64,000 nt of DNA from NCBI GenBank assembly GCA_008828725.1, contig MEHQ01003945.1, positions 1 through 64,000 on the forward strand, in the 5' to 3' direction. The stretch comes from Saccharina japonica. Lineage: Eukaryota > Sar > Phaeophyceae > Laminariales > Laminariaceae. Position 1 is the stretch's first letter. Every line of letters starts with the position of its first letter. The translations under genes and the position numbers were made by a program. Shown here piece after piece: positions 1 to 12,700 of this stretch. The notes under the pieces were generated by a model that saw only the letters and a list, made by a program, of their open reading frames with translations, ran no database searches and was not told where the DNA came from.

Positions 1-1215
1 GCGCATGAACACCAGAGATCGAGAAACAAAAAGCTGGCCGTATATGATACGCAAATATATCGCCTCGCGAGTTCCTCAAACCATCAAGCACTCAAACCTC
101 ATGGCACACTCGCCCGCGCAATGCTCGAACTCAAAACTAGTCTATAACACACCTTGGACTTGTAGCTCTGACTCTGCTGCACTGCGCTATCACGTGCTGG
201 TCACAACTACGCAATGATGAGTCCGTACTCCACCTTGTACCTGTATCGCTACCCTGCTTCGCTGCGTGCTTCGCTCGCGAGACGACGATACAAACTATCC
301 CAGGTCAGCTGTCCCAGGTGGGTACGACGAACAGGCTACTCGAGTACAGATAAACCGTACTCATCTGATTGGTTAAACTTCTCCCGTACATGCAAAACAC
401 ATATTCTCTCGTACCTCGATAATATTACGAATACTCGAAGTATACTGCACAATCGGACTGCATAGGACGGTGCTTTCGTTTTTGAGATCGAAAAATCCAA
501 AGAAAAGTATGTTCGCAGCAGTTGGTGTTGATTGGACACGCTGAGGTTGGTCGGTCAACAAGATCCGGGAGTTGGCGAGGATCCAACTCGCGAGTACCAC
601 TATTAATACTAGGTCCGAAAAAGGATCGCTCGCCCCGGCAATGAGGGCCTACGGAGACACGAGCCACGGCAGATGGGGGCCGCTCGCGATGGGAATTAGG
701 CACCACTGCCTTCACGAGCAAGAGCCCGGCGTTGGGGTACACCACTTCCCTGCTCAGGCTGCTGCTGCTGCTGCTGCTTGCTACTGCTGCTGCTGTTGGT
801 GGTGTTGACCATGGCCGAACTATAAACGACGAGAAGTCCAAGCAACAATGGCACAAACACTGCGAACGGCAAATGCATACCGATACAGAGTCACCGTTGA
901 TGCTGCGAGCTCGCGAGGCGTGGTGGTGGGGCGTGGCATGTACTCATACACGTGGTGGTGAGGCGTCGTGGCTTGTCATGACATGATGATCCGCAAAATC
1001 TCAACCTATCAGGATCCCCCCCCCCACCCCTGTTCGAACAATTTTAAACATAGATGTGGAACTCCCGGAGGTCGGTCATTTTTGAGCAGGGTCTGCTGTA
1101 GGGGGTAGGGGTTGAGGGAGGGGCCGAGGGCTGACGAACCGCTGTCGGTGTTGCATATTCTTAGGCACGGGTCTAGGACTTAGACAGGCTTACACTCAGT
1201 GCCTATCCATGTTCA
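1..1215. other. No gene seen; CTG/CAG-rich patch
   Basis: Unassigned sequence. A short GCTGCTG run lies near 760-800, and a GAGGCGTGGCATGTACTCAT motif near 915-950 recurs at 1612-1640 and 61252-61350. Poly-C occurs near 1017. No exon with splice sites and a recognisable domain was found. Confidence 0.5.
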
Positions 1216-1259
1216 ATTATGTACGAGCTACCTCGAGAAATCGCTGAAGCGGTGCACAC

Positions 1260-2120
1260 GCCGATTCGATCGGAGGCTGCAAGCGTGCGTGCTTGCTCAT
1301 GTGCTCAGCGTGCGTACTGCTGCGCTCAGCGTGTCGTACATACCCATCCTCTGATGCCGATACTCGGCCGAGACCCATGGTGTGCGCTTGGCTATCGAAG
1401 CGTGCAAAAACTGTCGCGACGCCGCTGCTGTACGCCAAGAACGGGCTTTGAGGGTCGAGCGGACAAGGGGGTACCCGTGGTGTGATTTAGGGGGTCACTT
1501 TTCTGGTCACGCCTACTATCTTGAAAATCGGGCTTCACTTTTGGGATTATGCTTGCTGAGTCTCCGGTCCAAATTGGACCGGAGAAGTCCAAATTGGACC
1601 AGAGAATACACGTGGCGAGGCGTTGCATGTACTCATACCCGCGCGACCTTCGCAGTTCCCAGATAATCACAATCCCCCTTCCCCCTGCGCAAACAATATT
1701 CATCACAGATATGGAACTTCCCCAAGGTCACTCAGTGCTCGGCGTGTTTGCGTGCTGATCTGCTCTGTTCGCGCTGCTGTCCTCGGCGCGTCGCACACAC
1801 CCCACCTCTGTTGCTGATACTCCGCCGAGGCCCATGGTGTGTGCTTGGCTGTCGAGGCGTGCAAAAACTGTCGCGACGCCGATGCTGTACGCCAAGAACG
1901 GGCTTTGAGGGTCGAGGGGACACGGGGGTACCCGTGGTGTGATGTGAGGGGGTCACTTTTCTGTCACGCTGATTGACTTGAAAACTGGGGCCACTTTTGT
2001 CACGCTGATTGACTTGAAAACTGGGGCCACTTTTGTCACGCCTATTATCTTGAAAATCGGGAACACTTTTGGGATTATGCTTTTTGAGTCTCCGGTCCAA
2101 GGACCGGAGAATTTGTTTTT
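1260..2120. repeat. Dispersed repeat, two local copies
   Basis: 1290-1600 (diverged) and 1730-2120 are direct copies of one unit (GCTCGGCGTGTTTGCGTGC... ending in the palindromic CTCCGGTCCAAGGACCGGAG). A third, close copy is at 61446-61838. The long minus frame through here (1732-2454) is repeat-derived. Coding capacity is unsupported. Confidence 0.75.
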
Positions 2121-3631
2121 CTTTTGCTTTGTATGTCGCCATGACCAAACAGCACTCGGAGTAACATTTGTGTTTCCACGGGTTAAAGAGCTTCCAATGT
2201 GATAATGTTCTTAACAGACAGGTCTGCTTATGGCCAAAAGTATTAAAAAAAGCATGGTAAAAACCAATGTTAAAACAGTCAATTGTTCGGCCTGCCAGGA
2301 GTTGGTAAACCTCATAAACAATCCTTACTGGAAAAATCGCGCGAAATCCCGAGGGTCCGGGGGAGAGGGGGGGGGAGGGGGTATGATGGTAGATGCATGA
2401 CCATAGTGGAGGGGGGGGGAGGGGGGGGGGGGTAACGAAGTATCCCCGGGTCAAAAACAGTTTGTTTCAACATTTTCGGAGTAGGTGTTGGTTATACGCA
2501 TATTTCGATATCTGGTTATACGATAACAAGTACCCATATCAGTCTAATCTAAACCGAGTTTATATCTATTGTTTTACAAATCGATATTATAATCGTTGTC
2601 GGACTGTACCAGGTGTACAGAAACGCTATACAAACTGGTCCTTTCCCTGCATGTATATAGGAGAGCAAATGGGGGCTTAGTCGCAGGTTGCGTCCTGGCA
2701 AGCAAGGCAATTTGTTGTATAAAGATCAAACGTTTTTAGACTCACCCTTTACCACGACGCTTTTGGTCGTGTGCGTAGTTGGAGGGAAAACTTCCGGCAT
2801 GTGTTTTACCGCTCTTCGCCCACTGAACACTGTGCCATGTTACGTACCAGACCCGTTTCGACCACGTAAATCTAAAGAGTCCTGAAGTCAGAGCCTTGAG
2901 GCCGAAGCCGCGACAGTAGCATGACAGCTCGAACCCGTTGCCACTAAAACGGCGTCTAAGCAACATTTGCCACGGCCAGAAAGTGTTCATCTACCACGCT
3001 GACATATTGTGAGAAATTCATTCGTACCCAACCAAAACTATCGCCAAACTTGAAGATCCAAAAGCGCAAAATGAAAACGGTTGCAACATTATTTTACCAG
3101 AAGCACACAAGGAGAACAGTCGCTAGGAGTGCATTTACCTCTGGAGGCATGCAGCTTTGACTATTTTGCAACAACAGCTTCGACTATTTTGCCACATTTT
3201 TTTTGTCGCTCATGCTAAATAATCTAGTTTACTGCCGCTCAGACCCCATATCACCGTGCGCATACTTATCGCGTGCTTGGAGGCAGACTCGAAGCCCGAA
3301 ACATCCTATGGACTGCGGCCCAATATGTGCCCTCTTCTTTAGAACATCGCGGACGACAATTAGTTCGGTAAACTAGCAGCCCGTGCTAATATAGAAGAAG
3401 CCCCAGACAGCTCCCTAACTACCTTGATGCTCGCTACCACAACACTCGCTAGAGCCCCCAAGGTTATGGCATATTCTCGCCCTGGTCGCTCGATTGGCGG
3501 AGACGTGGCCGACCGCTGCCGTCTTGCTCATCGACATAGGACTCCTGAAATATTGCTCGAAAAGGGTCGGCCTCCTCCACTGCAATGTCAGCAACCGGCC
3601 GGACGAGACCCACGAAGAGAGCGACGGAAGC
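2120..3631. other. Downstream flank of the Pin1-like gene; no gene seen
   Basis: Includes a G-rich run at 2355-2433. The part next to 3632 should hold the 3' UTR of the Pin1-like gene. Plus-strand frames at 3424-3815 overlap the last Pin1 exon antisense and are rejected as genes. Confidence 0.4.
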
Positions 3632-3730
3632 TCAGGCGGTACGCATGATCACGTGCACGCCGCTGTCGGTAGATACCACTCCGCTTAGGCCTCCAATCCG
3701 CAGGCCAAAAGCGGCGTCCTCAAATGCACG
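3632..3730 (-). CDS. PIN1: Pin1-like exon C: last exon and stop
   Basis: Acceptor GACGACCAG, phase 0, then [14 protein letters not shown] and [13 protein letters not shown] followed by TGA. It supplies exactly the C-terminal third missing from exon B, with no overlap or gap against the Pin1 family. That is the main reason to join it across 32.7 kb instead of calling it a separate fragment. Confidence 0.85.
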   Translation of the reverse strand, partial: RAFEDAAFGLRIGGLSGVVSTDSGVHVIMRTA

Positions 3731-6700
3731 CTGGTCGTCAGTCGGCGATTCCAAAAAGACGATACGAAAGGATTTACGAGGCAGAAACACGTGGCGTCGT
3801 AGAGGTTTGGTGTGACGGAGCAGAACGAAAGACGTAAGGCACATGCTTGCGGGTTTGAGGACGAAATTACTGACAATCTCGAGCGCAAAAAAATGCGTCT
3901 TCCAACTCGAAATCCGCCCGTTACCCAGTCATAAAAAGGCACGGAAATGTTCAACAAAGTATACGCATATTCAAGACGCAGACGGAGACGCGGTAAATCG
4001 TAAATCCTTAGTTTTTAAGTAGCAAATTTATTGTTTAACGAAACAGGCGCGTTTTTATCATCTGCGCATTTTACTATATACAATATATGGCAAAAGGAGC
4101 GTAAACAATCTTCCTTCCTGTGTAAATATATGTCGACTACCGTTGTAAACCTTCGAAAAGATGGGCCATGCAAATTACATCCCCGTTGCTGCAGGCGATT
4201 CTTCGCTTAAACAGGATACTTACCATGCAGTGCAAATACTTTTTTTTTAACCAAAAAAGTAGACGTCTACGTTGCCAATTGGTTATCGGGCATATACCCA
4301 CCCACGCATATATCGCATGTTGGCGTCCGGCTATACGCAACAGACGCCGGAGCCCTATGAAATGTCCTGGAGCCACTTTAAAATACTGCACTAATCTTAT
4401 GGGGGACAAAATACGTGGAATTAGTGTGTCATCATTATTGCGAAAGTAAATAAGCCAAGTTGGTGTTGAAGCTGACAGATCGCTCGCGGTCGTCGTTTCC
4501 ATATAGGTGGCGTAAACATAAACATACATTAAATATGCGTGGGGGTTGAGGTCGTATTTTACAACTGCGTGACCGATTGAGCTAAATATGACACAGATGC
4601 TTCGAGTACCTCGGAGTAAAGTAAGGAGTATAATAGATAAACAAATTCACGTACTTTTTGTACTCGGAGTATTTCGGGGTTCGATACTCCGGGATACTGC
4701 TCGTACTCGGAGTAACTCGGGTATGAACACTCTCGATACTGCTTGTACTCGGAGTATTTCGGGGTTCGATACTCCGGGATACTGCTCGTACTCGGAGTAA
4801 TACGGGTGTGAACACTCTCGATACTGCTTGTACTCGGAGTATGTCGGGGTTCGTTACTCCGGAATACTGCTGTACTCGGAGTATTTTGGGGTTCGATACT
4901 TCGGAATACTTTCTGTACTCGGAGTATTTAGGGATCCTGTACTGCTCGTACTTTGAGTACTCGGAGTATTTCGGCATTTCGTACTGCTACTACTCTTAAT
5001 ACTTGAAGTATTTCAGGGTTTCATACTCCGGGGGAAAAGCAATACTCGGAGTATTTCGGGGTTATGTACTCCGAGGTACTCCGGGTTAGTATTACTCGGA
5101 GTACTTTACTCGAATGCTGAAGAATTTCGGTGTTCAATACTCCCGATACTCGGAGTACTCCGAGTAATTTAGATGTTTGTACTCCGGGTACTGCTTGTAC
5201 TTGAGGATAAGTACTGGTCGTATTCCCAGTACTCGGAGTATTTGGGCCTTCAGTACTGCTCATACTCCAAGTACTCCGAGTATTTAGGCCACCAGTACTC
5301 TAATACTCTCAGTACTCGGAGTACGAAAAACACTCGGAGTATCGAGTATACTCGGAGCATCTGTGCAGTATTATTATGCTATACGCTCGTACCTGGTACC
5401 AGAGCTTGTATATACGTGACTATCGTATGCTATTAAAAAAAGGAATGTTTTTATTTACGATCGTATGACACGAAAGCCGACACTTCAGAATTTGAATTAT
5501 CGGAAGTTGAAAACCACCTGCCCAACACGGATCATCAATATTTCCAACTCTACGTACGTATATTCGCAAAATACAAGTTTTTCTTGTACTCGGAGTAATT
5601 CGGGTATGAACACTCTCGATACTGCTTGTACTCCGAGTATTTCGGGGTCCCATACTACCGAATACTGCTGTACTCGGAGTATTTTGGAGTTCGATACTCC
5701 GGAATACTTTCTGTACTCGGAGTACTTAGGGATCCTGTACTGCTCGTACTTTAAGTAATTGGAGCATTTCGGCATTTCGTACTGTTAATACTTTCAATAC
5801 TCGGAGTATTCAGGGCTTCATACTCCGAGGTAAAATTAATACTCGGAGTATTTCGGGGTTATGTACTCCGAGGTACTCCGGGTTATAGAGTATTACTCGG
5901 AGTATTTTCCTCGGATGCTGAAGTATTTCGGTCTTCAATACTCCCGATACTCGGAGTACTCCGAGTAATTTAGATGTTTGTACTACGGGTACTGCTTGTA
6001 CTCAAAGATAAGTACTGGTCATACTCCCAGTACTCGGAGTATTTGGGCCTTCAGTACTGCTCATACTCCAAGTACTCCGAGTATTTAGGCCATCAGTACT
6101 CTAATACTCTCAATACTCGGAGTACCAAAAATACTCGATACTCGGAGTATCGAGTATACTCGGAGCATCTGTGAATATTAACAATATAGGTGTCGTGTAC
6201 CAGGTACCAGGTGTGTATATACTCTACATACAAGCGCAAAAATCGGCGCGCTTCGCGCGCCTTATTTTTTCCTGTTGGGCTGCGCCAAGCGAAGGCCGTA
6301 GATGGTGATCCATGTGGAATGACAACCGATCCTAAAACACATAGGTTTATTAGATCGGGTTTAACGAACTTGCTGAACCTCTTTGCACCCATTGGTGGAC
6401 ACGCTGGCTTCACGAACGCCAGCCCACAAAGCCAATCAGCTGCGAGCCAGTGGAATTTGGGTTTCCACACCACGAAACGCGAACCAGAGATGAGGCCGTA
6501 TCATCCCTGGGTTGTGCTGGCTTTTTTTTCGAGACCAAGCCAATCAGCGATCGGCCGGTCGGGCTGGGGTTTCCACAACCTGCGGGGCGGTTTCCACCTG
6601 GGGGGTCGTTTTTTTCGTCCCCTAGGTAGTCGGGGTTGTAGGTATACGGAGTCACAACCGGGGATGGGGACCAATCGTCCCCGGGTGAGGAGTTGTGGAT

Positions 6701-9700
6701 GAATGGCGAGATTTCCAATCCCAAGATGATACTCTGTCGTCCCCGGGTGTCTATGGCGTTGTACACGAACCCCAGCCAATCAGCGATCGGCCGATGTGGC
6801 TGGGGTTTCCACACCGTGCGCGGCGGTGTCGACCTGAAGAATCTCGACTTTTGTCCCCGCGTTGTTGTTGGAATTGTACTTATGGGAAGTATTCCCAAAC
6901 CGGGGGCGGGGCCTTATCGTCCCCGGGTGGCCCTGGCTTTAGTCGTTCTTATCGAGCAACTTTTTTCCAAAATTTCCAAATAATTTTTTCGCGCAATTTT
7001 TAGGACTTCCAAATTTTGAAAAAATAAATTCCAAATTTTGGAATGCGAAGCCTTCCAAATATTTAACCCTCTGTAAAAATTCCAAATTTCCGAATAAATC
7101 CTGTTTTTTCTTGATTTCCTTGGTTTTTTTTAAATGTTTTTGGAAATTTTGGAAAAAAGTTGCTCGATAAGAACGACCCTTTTTCGAGCCACAGAATATC
7201 GGCGATCGGCCGGTCGGGCTGGGGTTTCCACACCGTGCGGGGCGGTTTTGACCCGGAGGATCAATATTGTCGTCCCCGGGTAATCTGAGTTGTAGAGATA
7301 GGGAGGGACTTCCGAACCGGGGATGGAGACCTATCGTCCCCGGGTGAGGAGTTGTGGATGCATGATGCGAATTCCGATCGGGGGATACTACTATACCGGC
7401 CCCGGGTGGCGCTGGCTTTATTTCGAGCGCCAGCCAATCAGCCATCGGCCGGTGTGGCTGGGGTTTCCAAACCGTGCGCGGCGGTGTCGACCCGGGGGAC
7501 CTCGGTTTTCGTCCCCGCGTTGTTGGTGTTGTACATGTAGGGAGGCATTTCCGATTCCGGGGTTAGGGCCGTATCGTCCCCGCGTGGCGCTGTCTTTATT
7601 TTTCAGCCCCAACCAATTAGCGATCGGTCGGTCGGGCTGGGGTTTCCACACCGTGCGGGGCGGTTTCAACCCGGGGGATCACTTTTTTCGTCCCCGGTTG
7701 GTCGGAGTTGTAGATATACGGAGGCATTTCCAAACCGGGGATGGGGGCTAATCGTTCCCGGGTGAAGACTTGTGGATTTATGTCGGGATTTACGATCCGG
7801 GGATGATACGCTATCGTCCCCGGGTGGCTCTGGCTTTATTTCGAGCCCCAGCCAATCGGCGATCGGCCGTCGTGGCTGGGGTTTCCACACCGTGGCCGGC
7901 GGTGTCGACCCGGGAGATCTCGGTTTTCGTCACCGGGCTCTTGGAGCTGTAGCTGTATGGAGGGATTTCTGATCCGGGAATGGGTCTTTATCGTTCCCGG
8001 GTGGCGCTGGCTTTATTTTCGAGCCCCAGCCAATCAGCAATCAGCCGGTCGGGCTGGGGTTTCCACACCGTGCGGGGCGATTTTGAGCTGGGGGATCGTT
8101 TTCTTCGTCCCCGGGTGGTCGGCGTTGTAGAGTTAAGGAGGCATTTCCGAACCGGGAATGGGCACGAATTGTTCCGGGGTGAGGGGTTGTGGATTTATGG
8201 TGGGATTTCCGATCCGGGGATTATACTCTGTCGTCCCCGGGTGGCTCTGGCTTTGTATACGAGCCCCGGCCAATCAGCGATCGGCCGGTGTGGATGGGGT
8301 TTCCACACCATGGGAGGCGGTTTCGAACCGGGGGACCTCGGTTTTCGTACCCGGGCTGTTGGGAGTTGTAGATGTATGGAGGGATTTTCGATCCGAGGAT
8401 GGGTCTCTCTCGTCCCCGGATGGCGCTGGCTTTATTTCGAGCCCCAGCCAAATAGCGATCGGCCGGTCGGACTGGGGTTTCCACACCGTGCGGGGCGGTT
8501 TCGAGCCGGGGGGTCTTTTTTTCGTCCACGGGGGGTCGGAGTTGTAGAGATACGGAGGCCTTTCCAAACCGGGGATGGGGACCAATCGTTCCCGGGTGAG
8601 GAGTTATGGATTTATGGTGGGATTTCCGATCCGGGGATGATACTCTGTCGTCCCCGGGTGGCTCTGGCTTTGTATACGAGCCCCAGCCAATCAGCGATCG
8701 GCCGGTGTGGCTGGGGTTTCTACACCATGCCAGGCGGTGTCGACCCGGGGGACCTCGGTTTTCGTCCCCGGGCTGTTGGAGTTGTAGATGTATGGGGGGA
8801 TTTCCGAACCGGAGATGAGGCCGTATCGTCTTCGGGTTGTGCTGGCTTTATTTTCGAGCCCCAGCCAATCAGCGATCGGACGGTGGGGCTGGGGTTTCCA
8901 CACTCTGCGAGGCGCTTTCGAACCGGGGGATCGTTTTTTTTTGTCCCCGGGGGGTTGGAGTTGTAGAGATACGGAGGCCTTTCCAAACCGGCGATGGGGC
9001 CCTATCGTCCCCGGGTGCGGCGGGACTGGGGGGTTCCCCCGAGGGGCAACTCCCGCCACGCGTGCCGCGGCCCGTGATTGGCCGAGGGCGGACGGAGGGC
9101 CCCCCTCGACCAATGGGCGCCGGGCTCGGAAAGCGCAGGGATGAAATGTAATCCTTATTATATTATTATATATACCAAATACACGTTTTGATTTCTAATT
9201 TGAAAAAAAACGCCTTGACGCTTAACGTGAAAAGGCCACCTGTGGTAATGTTTGAACGTACGCAATGCGCGACCCGAACTCCGCGGTATTTTACAGTGTG
9301 GTAAGCACATGTTTGGATCCAGCAACTTGTACTCAAACGTTATACTCGTTAACAAAATATTTGCAAAACGTGTGAGAAACGAAAAAAAAAAAGTCGTATG
9401 GAATATGGGTATCGAAACACGGCAATGCACCTTTAATCATTCTGTAGACATCTACACTATTAATATTAACTAAAAGTCCACGGCAGTAGCAGTGTACATG
9501 CGTCTTGAAAAATTGTGATTTTTAGTCCTCTGAAAAAAATTGCAGAACATTTTTATATTAATAGTCGTTCGTGTATACGTATCATACGCACGTGTGATAC
9601 ATAAATAATATGATAGGACAGCAAGATACGCGCATTTTTTGGCGACGACAGGAACTTATACAGCAGGACTCGTACTTCTGCTCCCTTGTAAAAATCGTAC

Positions 9701-12700
9701 GCACTCATGGTGCTATATTTGTACCTGTAATATTTAAGCAGCACACAGCAGTGTACCGCAGTACTATTACCAGGACGCACGACGAACAGCAGTGCTGTTA
9801 TATACCTGGTACACTGGTACGAGCATACGTGTTTACATTTATTTATTTATTTTATATTGGGACGTAAATGGCATGCGAGTCTAACTTATTCGGAAAAGGG
9901 AGACGTTAAGGCATCAAGACACTTTAATTACACGCCGCACCGCAATCATTGCGCGAAGAGTAAAACATTGCAATGAGACGGGAAACATTGAGCGGCATTC
10001 CCGCAAATATATACTTCAAGTATATATATCAAGAAATGGGTACCTGCAGTGTGTACATGTTATCGTGAAAGTCGCCATCGATACAATCGAATTTACTACC
10101 AGGTACAAAAAATGAATAAACCGCAAGGTAGTATCTCAGTGAATAATGCAAGGTTATGTTCTGTAGGGTACCTACAAAACCATACCCGGGGTATTTACCC
10201 GGGGTATTACCCTGCAAAGAACTTCTGTAAGTTCTGCACGACATTTATACCCGTACCCGGAACTTGTGTGAGTTCTGTACGACGTCCATACCCGTACCAG
10301 GAACTTCTGTAAGTTCTGTACGCCCCGTGCCACAATACCCGGGGTACGGGCACAACTATTTTATACCCGCACAGAACTTCTGTGAGTTCTGTACGCCTGT
10401 GTCACAATACCCGGAACTTCTGTGAGTTCTGTAACACTTTCATACCCATACCCGGAACTTCTGTGAGTTCTGTACGACATCCATACCCGTACCCGGAACT
10501 TCTGTAAGTTCTATACGCCCCGTGCAACAATACCCGGGGTCAGGGTATACATTTGTCACAAAACCTGGGGTGCCGGTACGTATTTGGGTTTAGACCATGC
10601 TTTACCCGTATGGTCTTATAAAACCACTCTACGTACGTATCGCTCTTTTTTTTTCTTGCATATTTCATATTTCGCCGCCCAAAGACAATGATGATATATA
10701 TGGTAAGACTCAAGGGCGGGTGAAAAAAAAAAACCCGGGAACCACACTCATTCCCCCCCCCCGTTTTTTTTTTTTTTTTTCCCCCCCCCCCCCCTCAACA
10801 CACCCTGAATTCATTTTTGTTTTGCTCAAACTCAACACCTATTTCTCAGCCTTTGGGCGTCAGTTGCTCAGCAAGACGTTGTCGAAACAATGCGCACGAG
10901 CCCTACGTGTGTTGTTTGTGTGTTTCATGAATAACTTCGATGGTGAGCAGTGTTGAAAGTGGTCTTTGGTTTAATTTGTCTGCAATAATTGTCGGAGGGA
11001 GGGCGAACAAACGATGTGCTGAAAAGTCGGATGAGTTGGATGAGTCAAGATAATGGAACACTTTGTCCGTTGCAGCCCGCGAGGTGCATAACGAACTCGG
11101 CGCAAATTTGTGAGTGCCAACTTGAGCGAACTAAATAAAGCGTCTCGCGTGCTTGACTAAAGAACGACGCCACGTCACCTCTCATTTAACTGTTTGGAAC
11201 CGTTCTCGGCCTTCCGAAATCCCACCGTCTCCTACTGAAGTGAGAGCAGAACCCATGGGCGCCACAACCCTTGTGCGTGTCTCCTCCCCACAGAGGTGTA
11301 CGCGGGCGGGGGTGTGCGCGGTTCGTCGAAAAACGCGGCCAATCCCGCCGCGTTTTACGACGGTTTCAATTAACTAAGTTTCGCCGCGTTTTCCAAGCGA
11401 CTGGCAGCTCTGCTGGTGAGGGTACTGAGCTCTAGTCATCTGACTCACTTGGGCTCAGTTGCGTTGTCTACAGTCTGCTATTAAGTTTCATGGTCAGGTT
11501 GTATCAGGCAATGGATCAGGCGGTGTACGTTCGCCTACACAGCAGTGTACTGCAAGACCCAAGACTGATGTTTTGTTCGCTACTTCTGTGCTTGGCTGTG
11601 ACTCTTCCAGTTCAACACAGTGGTTGACAGGTGCCCATTCTAAAACCAAGTAACTTGTGGTTGAGTCAAGGGTTGAGTCATTGGTTATATAGGATTTAGC
11701 ATAGGAACTGGAAAATACCCCCCCGCTCAATCGGCCCCAAATGCAAAAATGTGAATGTGGGTCCCGGGTCCCGGCATTTTTTTCACCCGCCCTTGTAAGA
11801 CTGTGTAACAGGTGCGTACGACAAAAATGTATATTATCCGTATATTGTATACGTGTTGTACGTATCGTAATCGTATGTAGTTTGTAGTACCAGGTACCTT
11901 CACGTCGTATGTATTCGTACATACAATATAACATTATACGTATCGTACTCGGTAGTACCAGCTACATGCCGTACATCGAAATATACAGTGCTATAGATGT
12001 GTTCTGGTGTTGTATACTAGGCTCGTCGAATTCCGACAGCGGTGAGGGAGCCTTCATTTATCAAGTAGTCTTGCCGATGGCTCTCCTGCTTGCCCTCTGG
12101 GTGCCCGCGACAAAGATGCGGTTCGCCATCGTATACACAGTAGTGAACGATCGCGGATGTCCTGGTGCTGGCTTGGTGTGTTGTGGTGTGGTTTAATACC
12201 TGTAGCTGTTCTTGGTGAATTATTTTTCGTCGGTTCACCAGCTTTTTTACGAGAACAGAGTACTGTACAGGGCACGAAATTAGAAACAGGCTATTAATAG
12301 TGAAAGAAACAGACTGGTATTTAAAGTAAATCATAAATTGCAGAGACATTCTATGTTGAAGTCATAGCGTTGAGAGCACCCTCTCTCAAAATAATAAATG
12401 CAGTCTTGGTCAGCTTTCCTGTTCCTTAAAAGGTGTCCTGTACTACTGCTGAACTGGTATGCAAACTTTTCAAGATTGTTTCTGTAAGGTATAGTACAGG
12501 ACACCTCATAAGAAACAGGAAATCTGGTCCGGGTTGCATTTCTTATTTGAGAGAGGCTGTTTTCTAGACTAATTTCAAGATAACGCCTCCTGAATTTGTT
12601 ATTTTCCTCGAAACCTGAGCCTGGATTTATTTTTAGTCTGTTTTTTATTAGGTGTCCTGTACTGTATGTAACGAACCATACCCGGGATTTTTCCCGGGTA

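Noticed and set aside
3424..3815. Overlapping plus-strand frames
   Set aside because: Antisense to the last Pin1-like exon and its downstream flank; no independent support.
6538..8900. Regularly spaced repeats suggesting CRISPR
   Set aside because: The units are too long, spacers are themselves repeats, the context is eukaryotic and there are no cas genes. It is a satellite array.
7980..8966. 328-codon plus-strand open frame
   Set aside because: It is created by the tandem array; the peptide repeats with the array period, and frames on the other strand are similarly open.
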